Virus record (IMG/VR): IMGVR_UViG_3300047409_000726
Location: 1-64,000 of that record
Length of the DNA: 64,000 bases
Origin: a virus
Reading direction: 5' to 3' (one strand)
Shown: positions 40,843 through 48,217 of the stretch, piece after piece
Position numbering within the stretch: the first letter of the stretch is position 1
Layout: each line of letters opens with the position of its first letter
Notes under the pieces: model-generated
The model's database searches: none
What the model was told of the DNA's origin: nothing
What the model saw: only the letters and a program-made list of their open reading frames with translations
Position numbers and translations under genes: made by a program

Positions 40843-41342
40843 CTTGGGTTCCTTTGTGTGTAGAAACGGTCCTTTGGTTTGCTCGGCTGTGCGCAGCGAT
40901 GCGTAGCCCGGCGGCGCGCCGATTCGGGTGGCTTTGCTGAGCGCTGCTTTGTTGAGCGGTGCGTGGCGCTGCGGTGCCGAGACTTGCCGAGCATTGCTTT
41001 ACAACGCGACGTTGCGCCATGCTGAGCACCGTACCGCTCAGCGGAGTTTGTTGGGTTTGAAAAAAAGCTGTTCGGCACGGGGTTCGTTGAAAGTGTCCTT
41101 TGGTTTGCTTGGCAGTGCGTCACGACGCGGGGCAGGGTCGCGCGACGATCCGCTTCCCGGTGCACTGATCTGCTTGACCGTGCTGGGCACAGCGCCGCAC
41201 TGCGATGAGGGTTTTGAAAAAGTTGTTTGTGCGCGGGTTGTGCGAAAAGTGTGACTTTGATTTGCTGGGCTGAGCACGACTGAGCTTCGCGTCGCGTCGC
41301 TGGGCCGGGTTTCGCGAGGCGCTGCGTCGCTGGGTTTCTTTT
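40843..41342 (-). repeat. 500-bp gene-free spacer made of repeated leader-like modules
   Basis: No credible gene. In minus orientation the sequence CAGCCNNGCAAACCAAAG occurs near 40871-40889, 41097-41115 and 41254-41272, each followed by GNCACTTTC-like sequence; a fourth is at 42014-42032. Between them are mosaics of short GC words (GCTGAGC, GCGTCGC, GCGCTGC). Poly-T/A tracts (AAAAAAAGCTG, TTGAAAAAG) also repeat. Two of the four copies stand just upstream of genes and contain or precede the SD. Confidence 0.7.
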
Positions 41343-41987
41343 CTAGGCCACCTTCCGTTTCATCGCAGCCGTCCCGTCGACGCAGTCCCATGCGACGACG
41401 TGGAAGAGCCCAAACGGCCCGCGCTTCTCAGGGCGGAAGGCGCCGATACCTAGTTGTTCTCCGGCCTCGGTGAGGAGCTGTCTCACGAACGCCGGATCCA
41501 TGAGGTTCTCGTTGATGCGGATCGTGCACTTCAACGTCCAGCGTTCGATGCGTGGACGGTGAGCGAGCAGTGCGCCTTTCGTGCTTGGGTTGACGACCCG
41601 GCGACTGTCCACCTCGTAGGTCGTGATGCGCGTTTTCCGGTCTTCATTGTAGAGCGGTGCAAGCTCGTCGAGAACGAGCACCGCGGCCGGCACGCGATAC
41701 TTCATCGACTTGCGGGTGCCCTTCTCCTTGTGGTTGCCGCCGGCTTCGACGATCGCGCGTTGTACACCGGTGCCAGGGAACACGAGTGGGGAGTCGAGCT
41801 TCCCGTTCTCGCGGTAGCAGCTCTTCTCGGCGATCTCTCGCGGAGTGAGTTGCTTGACGGCTGTGATAGATGGCCGAGTGCCTGGGCCACTGCCGCCGGG
41901 TACGTTTTCGGCTGCTTCTGTTCCAAACGCCGCCATAAGTAGCGGCATCGTTCCTTCGATCCAAGTTTCTGTGTATTGAAAAGACAC
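41343..41987 (-). CDS. Conserved phage protein of unknown function
   Basis: 214 residues from GTG with AAAGGAG eight bases upstream. Segments LVFPGTGVQRAIVEAGGNHKE, SRRVVNPSTKGALLAHRPR and AFRPEKRGPFGLFHVVAWD look like a family I have seen in phage early regions, but I cannot give it a function. Confidence 0.7.
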   Translation of the reverse strand: MSFQYTETWIEGTMPLLMAAFGTEAAENVPGGSGPGTRPSITAVKQLTPREIAEKSCYRENGKLDSPLVFPGTGVQRAIVEAGGNHKEKGTRKSMKYRVPAAVLVLDELAPLYNEDRKTRITTYEVDSRRVVNPSTKGALLAHRPRIERWTLKCTIRINENLMDPAFVRQLLTEAGEQLGIGAFRPEKRGPFGLFHVVAWDCVDGTAAMKRKVA

Positions 41988-42152
41988 TGAGATTCTCCTT
42001 TGGTTGAAAATGAGCTTTGGTTTGCGCGGCTGAGCGTGGCGATGCGGTGCGCTGCGAGGCGTAGATCTGCTGAGGGCCGCTCTGTTGTGCGGGGGCGCGC
42101 TAGGCGGGGCGGCGATATGCTTTGCCGGGGCCTGCCCTGCGGCGCGGTGAAT
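41988..42152 (-). other. 165-bp spacer with one leader-like repeat
   Basis: Contains the fourth copy of the module (42014-42032) followed by GC-word mosaic similar to 40890-41050. No gene seen. Confidence 0.55.
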
Positions 42153-42698
42153 TTAGGTGAACGACCTTCCTCTCTCGCCGATGGCGTTCGCGAAGAGTGC
42201 AGCAACGACGCCGACGAACAGGCCGCCGATGTGGGCACCGACACTGACGTCGCCACCGTTGCCGGTTAGTGCCTGCCAAGTGCTGACAGCGCAAAAGGCG
42301 AAAGCGAATCCGATGAATCGGCGGTCGACCGCTACGGAGTACGTGACCAGGCCGCAGACAGCCCCGGAGGCGCCTACCATCGGGATTGAAGAGCCTGAAG
42401 CTACGATAATGTGGAGAGCGGCTCCGGCGACCGCTGCGAGGGCGTAGAGGCAGAGGAACCGAGCGCCCCCGATGACCCTCTCGACCAGGCTGCCGAAAAC
42501 GGCCAAAAAGGCCATGTTACAGCCCAGGTGAACGAGGGTCCTAGGGTCGTGCAGGAAGGAGTAGGTGAGGAGCGAGCCCAGGCCCGGATGGGCCGGAACT
42601 AGGCCGAATTTCTCGCAGACCGGCATCCCGCCACTCGAGAGCTCGAGGGCGTAAACGGCCGCGTTCAGCGTCACGAGAAGGAGGGTCACGAGGGGCAT
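42153..42698 (-). CDS. Rhomboid family intramembrane serine protease
   Basis: 181 residues, six hydrophobic segments. Diagnostic motifs: HLGCNMAFL in TM2, catalytic Ser in VGASGAVCGL, and catalytic His in VGAHIGGLFVG. All dyad residues are present, so it should cut membrane proteins within the bilayer. Rhomboids are rare in phages. Single-gene unit with its own promoter (TTGACC-N17-GTATCC), opposite the promoter of 42821. Confidence 0.9.
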   Translation of the reverse strand: MPLVTLLLVTLNAAVYALELSSGGMPVCEKFGLVPAHPGLGSLLTYSFLHDPRTLVHLGCNMAFLAVFGSLVERVIGGARFLCLYALAAVAGAALHIIVASGSSIPMVGASGAVCGLVTYSVAVDRRFIGFAFAFCAVSTWQALTGNGGDVSVGAHIGGLFVGVVAALFANAIGERGRSFT

Positions 42699-42709
42699 AT
42701 GGGGTAGAC

Positions 42710-42785
42710 GGATACCATACGAGGGTATTCAAGGTCAATCATTCTTTAGACGGCTGTTGACGTTGAATACCCGGCGTGGTAGGGT
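42710..42785. promoter_or_regulatory. Mirror-symmetric divergent promoter pair
   Basis: Plus strand: TTGACG (42757-42762), 17 bp, TAGGGT (42780-42785). Minus strand: TTGACC (42738-42733), 17 bp, GTATCC (42715-42710). The two -35 regions lie in a 16-bp inverted repeat with one mismatch (42723-42738 and 42757-42772), arm TTGACSTTGAATACCC, separated by 18 bp. Confidence 0.75.
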
Positions 42786-42820
42786 CCGTCTGCTCTGCCA
42801 TGACCTTCACAGGAGACCCA

Positions 42821-43045
42821 ATGCCCAAACGCCCAAACGGTCGCTATTCGGGCGTCGAACCGACCGGCACCCCCGCGGCGGTCGACCGGGCGCTCAAGAA
42901 GAACTCGAGGGACGACATGCGGGGCTACGACACGGACGCCCACGCTATCGCGAAGGTGCTCGTTCGCCACTACGGCGACGAGGCCGATGCGGTGCTCAAG
43001 CGCACGTTGGAGCTCCTTGGGGACGCACGGAGAACGAAGCGATGA
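42821..43045 (+). CDS. Small hypothetical protein
   Basis: 74 residues. I chose ATG 42821 because AGGAG lies five bases upstream. C-terminal helix IAKVLVRHYGDEADAVLKRTLELL. Unknown. Confidence 0.6.
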   Translation: MPKRPNGRYSGVEPTGTPAAVDRALKKNSRDDMRGYDTDAHAIAKVLVRHYGDEADAVLKRTLELLGDARRTKR

Positions 43046-43227
43046 CCGACCCACGCAAGCCTCAAACCAAAGACGGCGCCGTGGCCTTCGTGTCCGCCGT
43101 GCTCCGAAACGAGCCAGCGCTTCAGTCGCCGGACTTCAAGGTCGCGATGGATCTCAGCGAGTGTTTCGACATTCGCGCGAAGGACTTACTCGAGTACCGA
43201 AAGGGGATGGTTGAAAATGGCCGCTGA
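43042..43227 (+). CDS. Small hypothetical protein
   Basis: 61 residues, ATGA overlap. Helical (AVAFVSAVLRNEPAL). Unknown. Confidence 0.6.
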   Translation: MTDPRKPQTKDGAVAFVSAVLRNEPALQSPDFKVAMDLSECFDIRAKDLLEYRKGMVENGR

Positions 43228-43642
43228 AGAAAAACACACGTTCTCTTGCATAGGCATCACCAAGCAGCTCGAGGCGCTCACGAAACTCGCCGGCATCGGG
43301 CGGGGCATCGTGGTCACCGAGGAATTAGCTAGCAAGTTGGCTGACCGGCGCAATCGACGCGAAAAAATGGATCTCATCATCGACGAGCTTTGGCGCCGGT
43401 ACAAGTACGCGGCAGATCCAGTGATCGACGGCGCCTGCCTGTTCGTCGTAACGCTCGCCCAAGGGTTTGGTATTCGGTGCCGTTTCACGATGGCACGCTA
43501 CGGCCGAGCAAGTTGGACCCTCTTCGTCGCGTACGAAAACGAAGAGGGGCTCTGGCAAAACATCAACGTGCTTCGACAGGAAACAGCTCAGGTGCCAAAC
43601 GAGCTCGTGATGGGGCCGATCCCAGGAGACGACGTTACATGA
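43217..43642 (+). CDS. Hypothetical protein
   Basis: 141 residues from ATG 43217 (GGGGATGG upstream). Helical N-terminal half, beta-rich C-terminal half (CRFTMARYGRASWTLFVAYE). Unknown. Confidence 0.65.
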   Translation: MAAEEKHTFSCIGITKQLEALTKLAGIGRGIVVTEELASKLADRRNRREKMDLIIDELWRRYKYAADPVIDGACLFVVTLAQGFGIRCRFTMARYGRASWTLFVAYENEEGLWQNINVLRQETAQVPNELVMGPIPGDDVT

Positions 43643-43920
43643 ACCCTCCGACCGAGAGCGCCTGCCGTACGCGTGGCTGCGGCAAGGCCATCCCGATCCG
43701 GCAGTCGTTCTGCCGGAACTGCCTGAGCAAGCTCCCGAGCGAGATCCGGCATGCGTTACTGTTCGCGTCCGCCGAGATACGGCTCGAGGCGCTCAACAGA
43801 GCCGACAAGATCCTCTCCGGCGTCTCGGAGTCGATTCGTCCGGGCTCGGCGAAAGAACGGTTTCGAGCCGCACGCGATCACGCTGCGGCGGCCATGAGAA
43901 CTCTGGAGAGAAAACGATGA
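43639..43920 (+). CDS. Small zinc-binding protein
   Basis: 93 residues. CRTRGCGKAIPIRQSFCRNC then LSKLPSEIRHAL, matching module 2 of the protein at 33671 (C..GC....p...CR.C......IR.A). Likely one zinc site plus a helix. Unknown function. Confidence 0.65.
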   Translation: MNPPTESACRTRGCGKAIPIRQSFCRNCLSKLPSEIRHALLFASAEIRLEALNRADKILSGVSESIRPGSAKERFRAARDHAAAAMRTLERKR

Positions 43921-44099
43921 GTCCAAAACAAGAAGAACAAGTGCAACTGTGCGTCCGGTACCCCGAGTCGTTCACGAAGCGGCTAGACAAACTCGCAGAG
44001 CGTATGTCCGAACCTGGCATGCGCGTTACGCGCGTCGAGGTGCTCCGGCTCGCGGCGTTCCGTGGCGTCGAGCAACTCGAGACAGAAAAGAAGAAGTGA
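43917..44099 (+). CDS. Ribbon-helix-helix protein
   Basis: 60 residues. VQLCVRYPESFTKRLDKLAERM ... RVTRVEVLRLAAFRGVEQL is the RHH layout. Overlaps both neighbours. Probable DNA-binding regulator. Confidence 0.7.
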   Translation: MSPKQEEQVQLCVRYPESFTKRLDKLAERMSEPGMRVTRVEVLRLAAFRGVEQLETEKKK

Positions 44100-44413
44100 T
44101 GAAACGCAAACAACCGCCAGACATGATGGAACCGGTTCGGGCGCCGCCACCACCGCCATCAATTTCACACGAGGTTGAGAAGCGTCTGCGTTCTTCTAGT
44201 AAAGAGACCTGGGAGCGAGAAGAGATCGCATGGCTTCAGGCGTCCGAGATCGCGTGCGCCGTCGCCGATGCGTGGGTCTCTACCATCAACAAGTCGGTTC
44301 TCACGTACACCACAAAAGCGTTGCGGGTGAGCGTACCCGAAGACTTGTTCTCCGCGCTCTCTCGTCTCGAGCTCGTCACGCGCCCGAGTGCGATGCGAAA
44401 GGTGCGACCGTGA
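44099..44413 (+). CDS. Hypothetical protein
   Basis: 104 residues, TGATG overlap. Pro-rich start, then helices (EREEIAWLQASEIACAVADAW). Unknown. Confidence 0.6.
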   Translation: MKRKQPPDMMEPVRAPPPPPSISHEVEKRLRSSSKETWEREEIAWLQASEIACAVADAWVSTINKSVLTYTTKALRVSVPEDLFSALSRLELVTRPSAMRKVRP

Positions 44414-44685
44414 CACGGTACGCGCTCGATAGGACGGACGTCATCGCGTTCGTGGTTGTCGCTTTTGGTGTGTTGATCGCGCTGATCATGTTTTTTCCGT
44501 TATTCGGCACGAAGGAACCGCCACCGCCGCCGGCCCGCCGGTGTCAAACCATCCCCGCCGAAGTCGCAGCGTGGGGGCTCTCGGTGCAGAGCACGCCCTC
44601 AGGGCTCTACTTTTGCTATCAGCAAGGCGCCGGGCAGGGGATGATCGAGGTCGTTTGCACGCCGATGAAGGATTGTAAACCATGA
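44410..44685 (+). CDS. Single-pass membrane protein
   Basis: 91 residues from GTG. Helix VIAFVVVAFGVLIALIMFFPLF near the N-terminus, Pro-rich linker, then a domain with four Cys, possibly disulphide-bonded outside the membrane. Unknown. Confidence 0.65.
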   Translation: MTRYALDRTDVIAFVVVAFGVLIALIMFFPLFGTKEPPPPPARRCQTIPAEVAAWGLSVQSTPSGLYFCYQQGAGQGMIEVVCTPMKDCKP

Positions 44686-44893
44686 AGACCGCTCTTCTCC
44701 TGCAACTCCCGGACGGCCGTTATTTGGCCGACGACTTCACGACGTGGGTCGAGAACATCGCTGCCGCTCACCGCTTCATCCCCGGCGCGGCGCTCACCGC
44801 TTCATCCCCGGCGCGGCGCTCAATCATTGCTGGGAAGAGTTTCGGCGTCTCGGTGCGAAGGTCGTGCCTGTGCAAGCTAATACGCCGCTGTGA
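44682..44893 (+). pseudogene. Small gene frameshifted by a 26-bp tandem duplication
   Basis: Starts MKTALLLQLPDGRYLADDFT. At 44791 a second copy of 26 bp shifts the frame; as it stands the product ends at 44909 with odd sequence. Removing one copy restores AALNHCWEEFRRLGAKVVPV and a TGA at 44891-44893, an ending that looks natural. Could also be an assembly error. Confidence 0.65.
44765..44822 (+). repeat. 26-bp perfect tandem duplication
   Basis: 44765-44790 and 44791-44816 are identical, and six more bases (44817-44822) continue the period. The unit begins CGCTCACCGCTTCATC. Confidence 0.95.
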
Positions 44894-44899
44894 TAGGGT
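44894..44899 (+). promoter_or_regulatory. -10-like hexamer TAGGGT before ATG 44906
   Basis: Ends six bases before the start codon. TAGGGT is also the -10 at 42780. A weak -35 (GTGCAA) lies 18 bp upstream. Confidence 0.45.
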
Positions 44900-44905
44900 G
44901 CGACC

Positions 44906-45445
44906 ATGAACACTGTCGTTTCTGTGATCGTCGTGCTCAAGGTCTTTCTCATGCAAGCCCCGTTCGATTGGGATCGCTCGCTCTCGGTCGAGGAGCGCAC
45001 CGAATTCACGCGGCCCTATGCCGAAGCCGTTGCGCAGGCGGCGCACACGTACTGGGAAGCGGCGCTTCTCATGGCGCAGGCCATCTCCGAGACGCACATG
45101 GCGAGCTACGTGATCGAGGGTCGATGCATGGAGGGCCCGGTCGGGTATCGGTGCGATCCGAAGCACGGGGTGCCTCGAGCTCGAGGGCCGTGGCAGCTTC
45201 ATCTCGAAGCGTGCCGTAGCGCGTACGAGTTTCCCGAGACGTCGAACGAGTCGGTGATGGCGGAAGCCGAGTGCGCGATGCAGGCGATGAGATACTTCGC
45301 GCACGTCGGTAAGGATCACGCTCAGACGCCGAATCACGCGGCGTTCTGCGGCATGGGTCCGAAGCCTTGGGACTGGCCTGGCGCGAATAAACGGGTGAAC
45401 CTCGCAAAAACCATCTACCGACAGCTAACGAGCGTAGCGCAATGA
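44906..45445 (+). CDS. Lysozyme-like protein, probable endolysin
   Basis: 179 residues with a short hydrophobic N-terminus (VVSVIVVLKVFLM) that could be a signal or anchor. The core AAHTYWEAALLMAQAISETHMAS, YRCDPKHGVPRARGPWQLH, and AFCGMG resemble a transglycosylase/lysozyme-like fold, with Glu in AISETH as catalytic candidate. Followed by a tiny membrane protein, as expected for a lysis cassette. Confidence 0.65.
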   Translation: MNTVVSVIVVLKVFLMQAPFDWDRSLSVEERTEFTRPYAEAVAQAAHTYWEAALLMAQAISETHMASYVIEGRCMEGPVGYRCDPKHGVPRARGPWQLHLEACRSAYEFPETSNESVMAEAECAMQAMRYFAHVGKDHAQTPNHAAFCGMGPKPWDWPGANKRVNLAKTIYRQLTSVAQ

Positions 45446-45570
45446 CGGCCCTGGTGCTTCTTACGGCTCTCGCGTTTTTCGTCCCGTTCGGTACCGGGTA
45501 TTACGTGGGGCACGATGTGGGCGTCAACGCCGAGCGCCGCCGAAAGGAACGCGCCCGTCGTCGAGCCTAG
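45442..45570 (+). CDS. 42-residue membrane protein, candidate holin or spanin part
   Basis: MTALVLLTALAFFVPFGTGY is one membrane helix, followed by a basic tail (RRRKERARRRA). ATGA overlap with the lysozyme-like gene. Role inferred from context. Confidence 0.55.
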   Translation: MTALVLLTALAFFVPFGTGYYVGHDVGVNAERRRKERARRRA

Positions 45571-45585
45571 CGGTGCCTTTTTCCG

Positions 45586-46272
45586 ATGAGCAAAGTAATC
45601 ATATCGTCTCGTTGTGAGGGATGCGGAAAAGAGTTTGTGGGGCGTCGACCGGACATCAACAGAAAGCCCGCGAAGTTCTGTTCGCGCGCCTGTCGCAGTA
45701 AGTTGGTGTCGAAACGGTGCATCCGATGCGGAGCTCAGTTTCAGGTAAAGGCGTATCGGATAACGACAGCGCTCTACTGCTCGAAAGCCTGTCGCAGAGA
45801 CCAGGTGGAGCGTCTATGCGTGCAGTGCGGTGTCGTTTTTCACGTAGCTCGCTGTCGAGAGACGACAGCGTTGTACTGCTCGTTGAAGTGCAAAGACGAC
45901 GCGCACACGGTGCGCGCGAAGGATATGTCACGCACGCTGGCTAGATTTTGGCGGAACGTTGACAAGAAAGGACCGACACCGAAGCACGTGCGAAGACTGG
46001 GTCCGTGTTGGCTTTGGCGTGGTACTTTGGACGATAACGGGTACGGAATGATTTCCACGAAAACGTTGTCGAAGCACTCCCCGATCGTGAAGGCGCACCG
46101 TTTCTCGTTCTTCCTTGCGCACGGTCGATGGCCGAAGCTCTTCGTTTGCCATCGCTGCGATAACCCGGCGTGTGTTCGTCCGGACCATCTTTTCGAAGGC
46201 ACTCAAGCCGACAACATGACCGACATGGCGCGCAAGGGGCGCGGTCGTCGCGCGGCGCACCACTACCTGTGA
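45586..46272 (+). CDS. HNH homing endonuclease with three zinc fingers
   Basis: 228 residues. N-terminal three repeats of CxxC-N17-CxxxC type ([42 protein letters not shown]). The C-terminal HNH core is [36 protein letters not shown]. Likely a free-standing mobile endonuclease. The finger repeats would provide DNA binding. Confidence 0.85.
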   Translation: MSKVIISSRCEGCGKEFVGRRPDINRKPAKFCSRACRSKLVSKRCIRCGAQFQVKAYRITTALYCSKACRRDQVERLCVQCGVVFHVARCRETTALYCSLKCKDDAHTVRAKDMSRTLARFWRNVDKKGPTPKHVRRLGPCWLWRGTLDDNGYGMISTKTLSKHSPIVKAHRFSFFLAHGRWPKLFVCHRCDNPACVRPDHLFEGTQADNMTDMARKGRGRRAAHHYL

Positions 46273-46490
46273 CGAGGGAGCACAGGACCGCCCCACGGCA
46301 TTGCAACGCCAAAGAATCCGGCGATGAGTGAGAGCGCCCACAATGCGACCGCCACTATCACGACAACTTTTATTACCTGCTTCAACGGCGGGTTGCCGGG
46401 CCAGAGCGCGAGCAAACGGTCGCCGCCCCAAAGAAGCAGCGCCGCGATGAGAAGCGTGAGAACGAGTCCTAGGATGCTTGTCATGCGCAC
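46263..46490 (-). CDS. Two-helix membrane protein
   Basis: 75 residues (ATG 46484 is an alternative). Helices [17 protein letters not shown] and [19 protein letters not shown]. Resembles small bacterial and phage membrane proteins of unknown role (the middle [13 protein letters not shown] is characteristic). Its end overlaps the HNH gene by 10 bp. Confidence 0.65.
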   Translation of the reverse strand: MRMTSILGLVLTLLIAALLLWGGDRLLALWPGNPPLKQVIKVVVIVAVALWALSLIAGFFGVAMPWGGPVLPRHR

Positions 46491-46496
46491 AGAGTA

Positions 46497-47087
46497 TCAC
46501 GGCTTCCAGGTGACGTACGGCGACGGATCGTGGCCAATTGCCTCATGTCCACGCAACGTTGCGCGCCACACAGTGGAAGCGCCCGGTTTCGAGATCATAC
46601 CGCCTTCTGTTTTCGGCTTGTCGATGTACTGCCAGTTCCCGGTGCGTTTGATGAACTTCATCGCGTATCCGGTGTCTTCGAGCAATCCCTCAGCCTCGAG
46701 TTTCCTGGCTATTTTCGTGACTGTCGCGGTTGAGATGCCGAGGTCTTGAGCGACAGCTCCGCCAGGGCGGCCGTTCTCCTCTTTGAATTCGTCTAGGAGT
46801 TTTCGCTCGAGGTCGGTCAGTTCGATTTGTGATGTTTCGTTTACTTCTGGCCCCAACTCGTTCGGCGGGATGATTCGCACGATGTGGCTGATCGGAATGG
46901 TGTGTTCCTGGTGATACCACGGGCCCGTAGGCGAAAAGCGCACGTCGATCGAGGCACGCACGTTCACGCGGCCGATTTTGACTACTTTGAACACTCCCCC
47001 ACCGGAGCCGTAGGACACACGTCGTGATGGATCTTGTACCTCAATCCAGTCACCAGGTTTGAGGTCTCGTTTGTCAATCTCGGTCAG
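46497..47087 (-). CDS. Winged-helix regulator with KOW/SH3-like N-terminus
   Basis: 196 residues if started at CTG 47087, which overlaps the upstream stop as CTGA; no ATG/GTG/TTG start is available nearby in frame. N-terminal beta domain (LKPGDWIEVQDPSRR ... VFKVVKIGRVNVRA), then a MarR-like winged helix (LERKLLDEFKEENGR, STATVTKIARKLEAEGLLED). Probable transcription regulator. Confidence 0.65.
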   Translation of the reverse strand: MTEIDKRDLKPGDWIEVQDPSRRVSYGSGGGVFKVVKIGRVNVRASIDVRFSPTGPWYHQEHTIPISHIVRIIPPNELGPEVNETSQIELTDLERKLLDEFKEENGRPGGAVAQDLGISTATVTKIARKLEAEGLLEDTGYAMKFIKRTGNWQYIDKPKTEGGMISKPGASTVWRATLRGHEAIGHDPSPYVTWKP

Positions 47088-48214
47088 CGACGCTTCTTGC
47101 GCGCCGACCTCTTGGCTTTTGGGCGGCGTCGGGCCTCGCTCGCGCGATTGCCTTCGAGCTCGCGCTTCTTGGTTAGAAGCTCGTCCGCTAGCCACTCTCG
47201 AGAGGTGTCGCAAGCGCCGCGGAAGCCCTCGTAGAAGGCGTGTATCTCCTCGCGCGTGGCGTCCGATCCGAGCGCTTCTTGCGCTGCGCCCTCGCGTTGC
47301 GCGTCCCACACGAGCTGTTGGAACATTTTGCGCGAGATCTCTAGTGCATCAGCTTTCGTTTCGAGCGGATTCACCTGATCGGGAGGCATCTTGCTCGCCT
47401 CGACGAGTTGGTCGTAGACCCAGTCGAGGAAGTGGTCGCTTCTGATTTGATCCTGACCGTATTTCTCACCGGCGGCGTAGGCGTGCTCTTCTGGAGTCGA
47501 CTTAGAACGTCCGCCGCGCTTCGCCTCGCTCGCCCCCGGCCGCACGAACTTGACGACGCCCGCGGTCCCTGCTGCCCGCTTCATGTCGCTGTAGCTCTTG
47601 GAGGGCCCGGCGATGCGGCGGCCGCGGTTGTCGACGGCCTCGTAGTCGCGGACGGTGGTGCCGGGGCGCGGGGCGCCGAGTTTGAACTGGGGTTCGGCCG
47701 CTCGCCGTGCATGCCCTGCAATCGGCTTCGCCCCCGCCGGTAGCCTTGCGACGCCCGTACGCGCGCCCGGCCCCTGCGCGTGCCAGTAGCCGCTCTTCCG
47801 CCACACGGTGGCTTCCTCGTAGGGGTGCTGCCCGCCGCGAGGGAAGTAGATCTTCGTGTGGGCGTCGGAGCCGCTCGTGTGAGTTGCGCCTAGGTCGCGG
47901 GCGGCGTGCTCGACGAGGTCGCCCAAGGTGTTGAAGTCACGGACGATGCGGGGGGCGCGAGCCTCTCGTGTGCCTTTGCCGTGGTCGAGGAACGTGTAGT
48001 CCGCGTAGTCGCCAGCGAGTCGCCCGTAGTCGCCGCGGTGTCGGAATTCGGAGTCACCGACGTCGACGGGCGAACCGAGCCCTATGTCCGCGATGGCGGC
48101 ATCGGCTTGCGCGATATCGTCGTCATCGATTCCTGAGGCGTCGCCGTTGATCAGGTAGGACGCCCAGTAGATGGGCATCGAGTAGGTGACGGTGGTGATT
48201 CGAGAACGAGCCAT
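47084..48214 (-). CDS. Plasmid/phage-type protein with DUF6926-like N-terminus
   Basis: 376 residues. The first ~85 (YSMPIYWASYLINGDASGIDDDD ... FRHRGDYGRLAGD) resemble a domain found in plasmids and phages. The middle carries a region like mobile-element accessory proteins; the last ~60 residues are basic. Function unknown. Four-base overlap with the regulator downstream. Confidence 0.65.
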   Translation of the reverse strand: MARSRITTVTYSMPIYWASYLINGDASGIDDDDIAQADAAIADIGLGSPVDVGDSEFRHRGDYGRLAGDYADYTFLDHGKGTREARAPRIVRDFNTLGDLVEHAARDLGATHTSGSDAHTKIYFPRGGQHPYEEATVWRKSGYWHAQGPGARTGVARLPAGAKPIAGHARRAAEPQFKLGAPRPGTTVRDYEAVDNRGRRIAGPSKSYSDMKRAAGTAGVVKFVRPGASEAKRGGRSKSTPEEHAYAAGEKYGQDQIRSDHFLDWVYDQLVEASKMPPDQVNPLETKADALEISRKMFQQLVWDAQREGAAQEALGSDATREEIHAFYEGFRGACDTSREWLADELLTKKRELEGNRASEARRRPKAKRSARKKRR

Positions 48215-48217
48215 GTG

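Noticed and set aside
40694-41391. Minus-strand frames with repeated peptides in the 40843-41342 spacer
   Set aside because: The repeated peptide words change frame from copy to copy and come from DNA-level repeats; no consistent coding frame.
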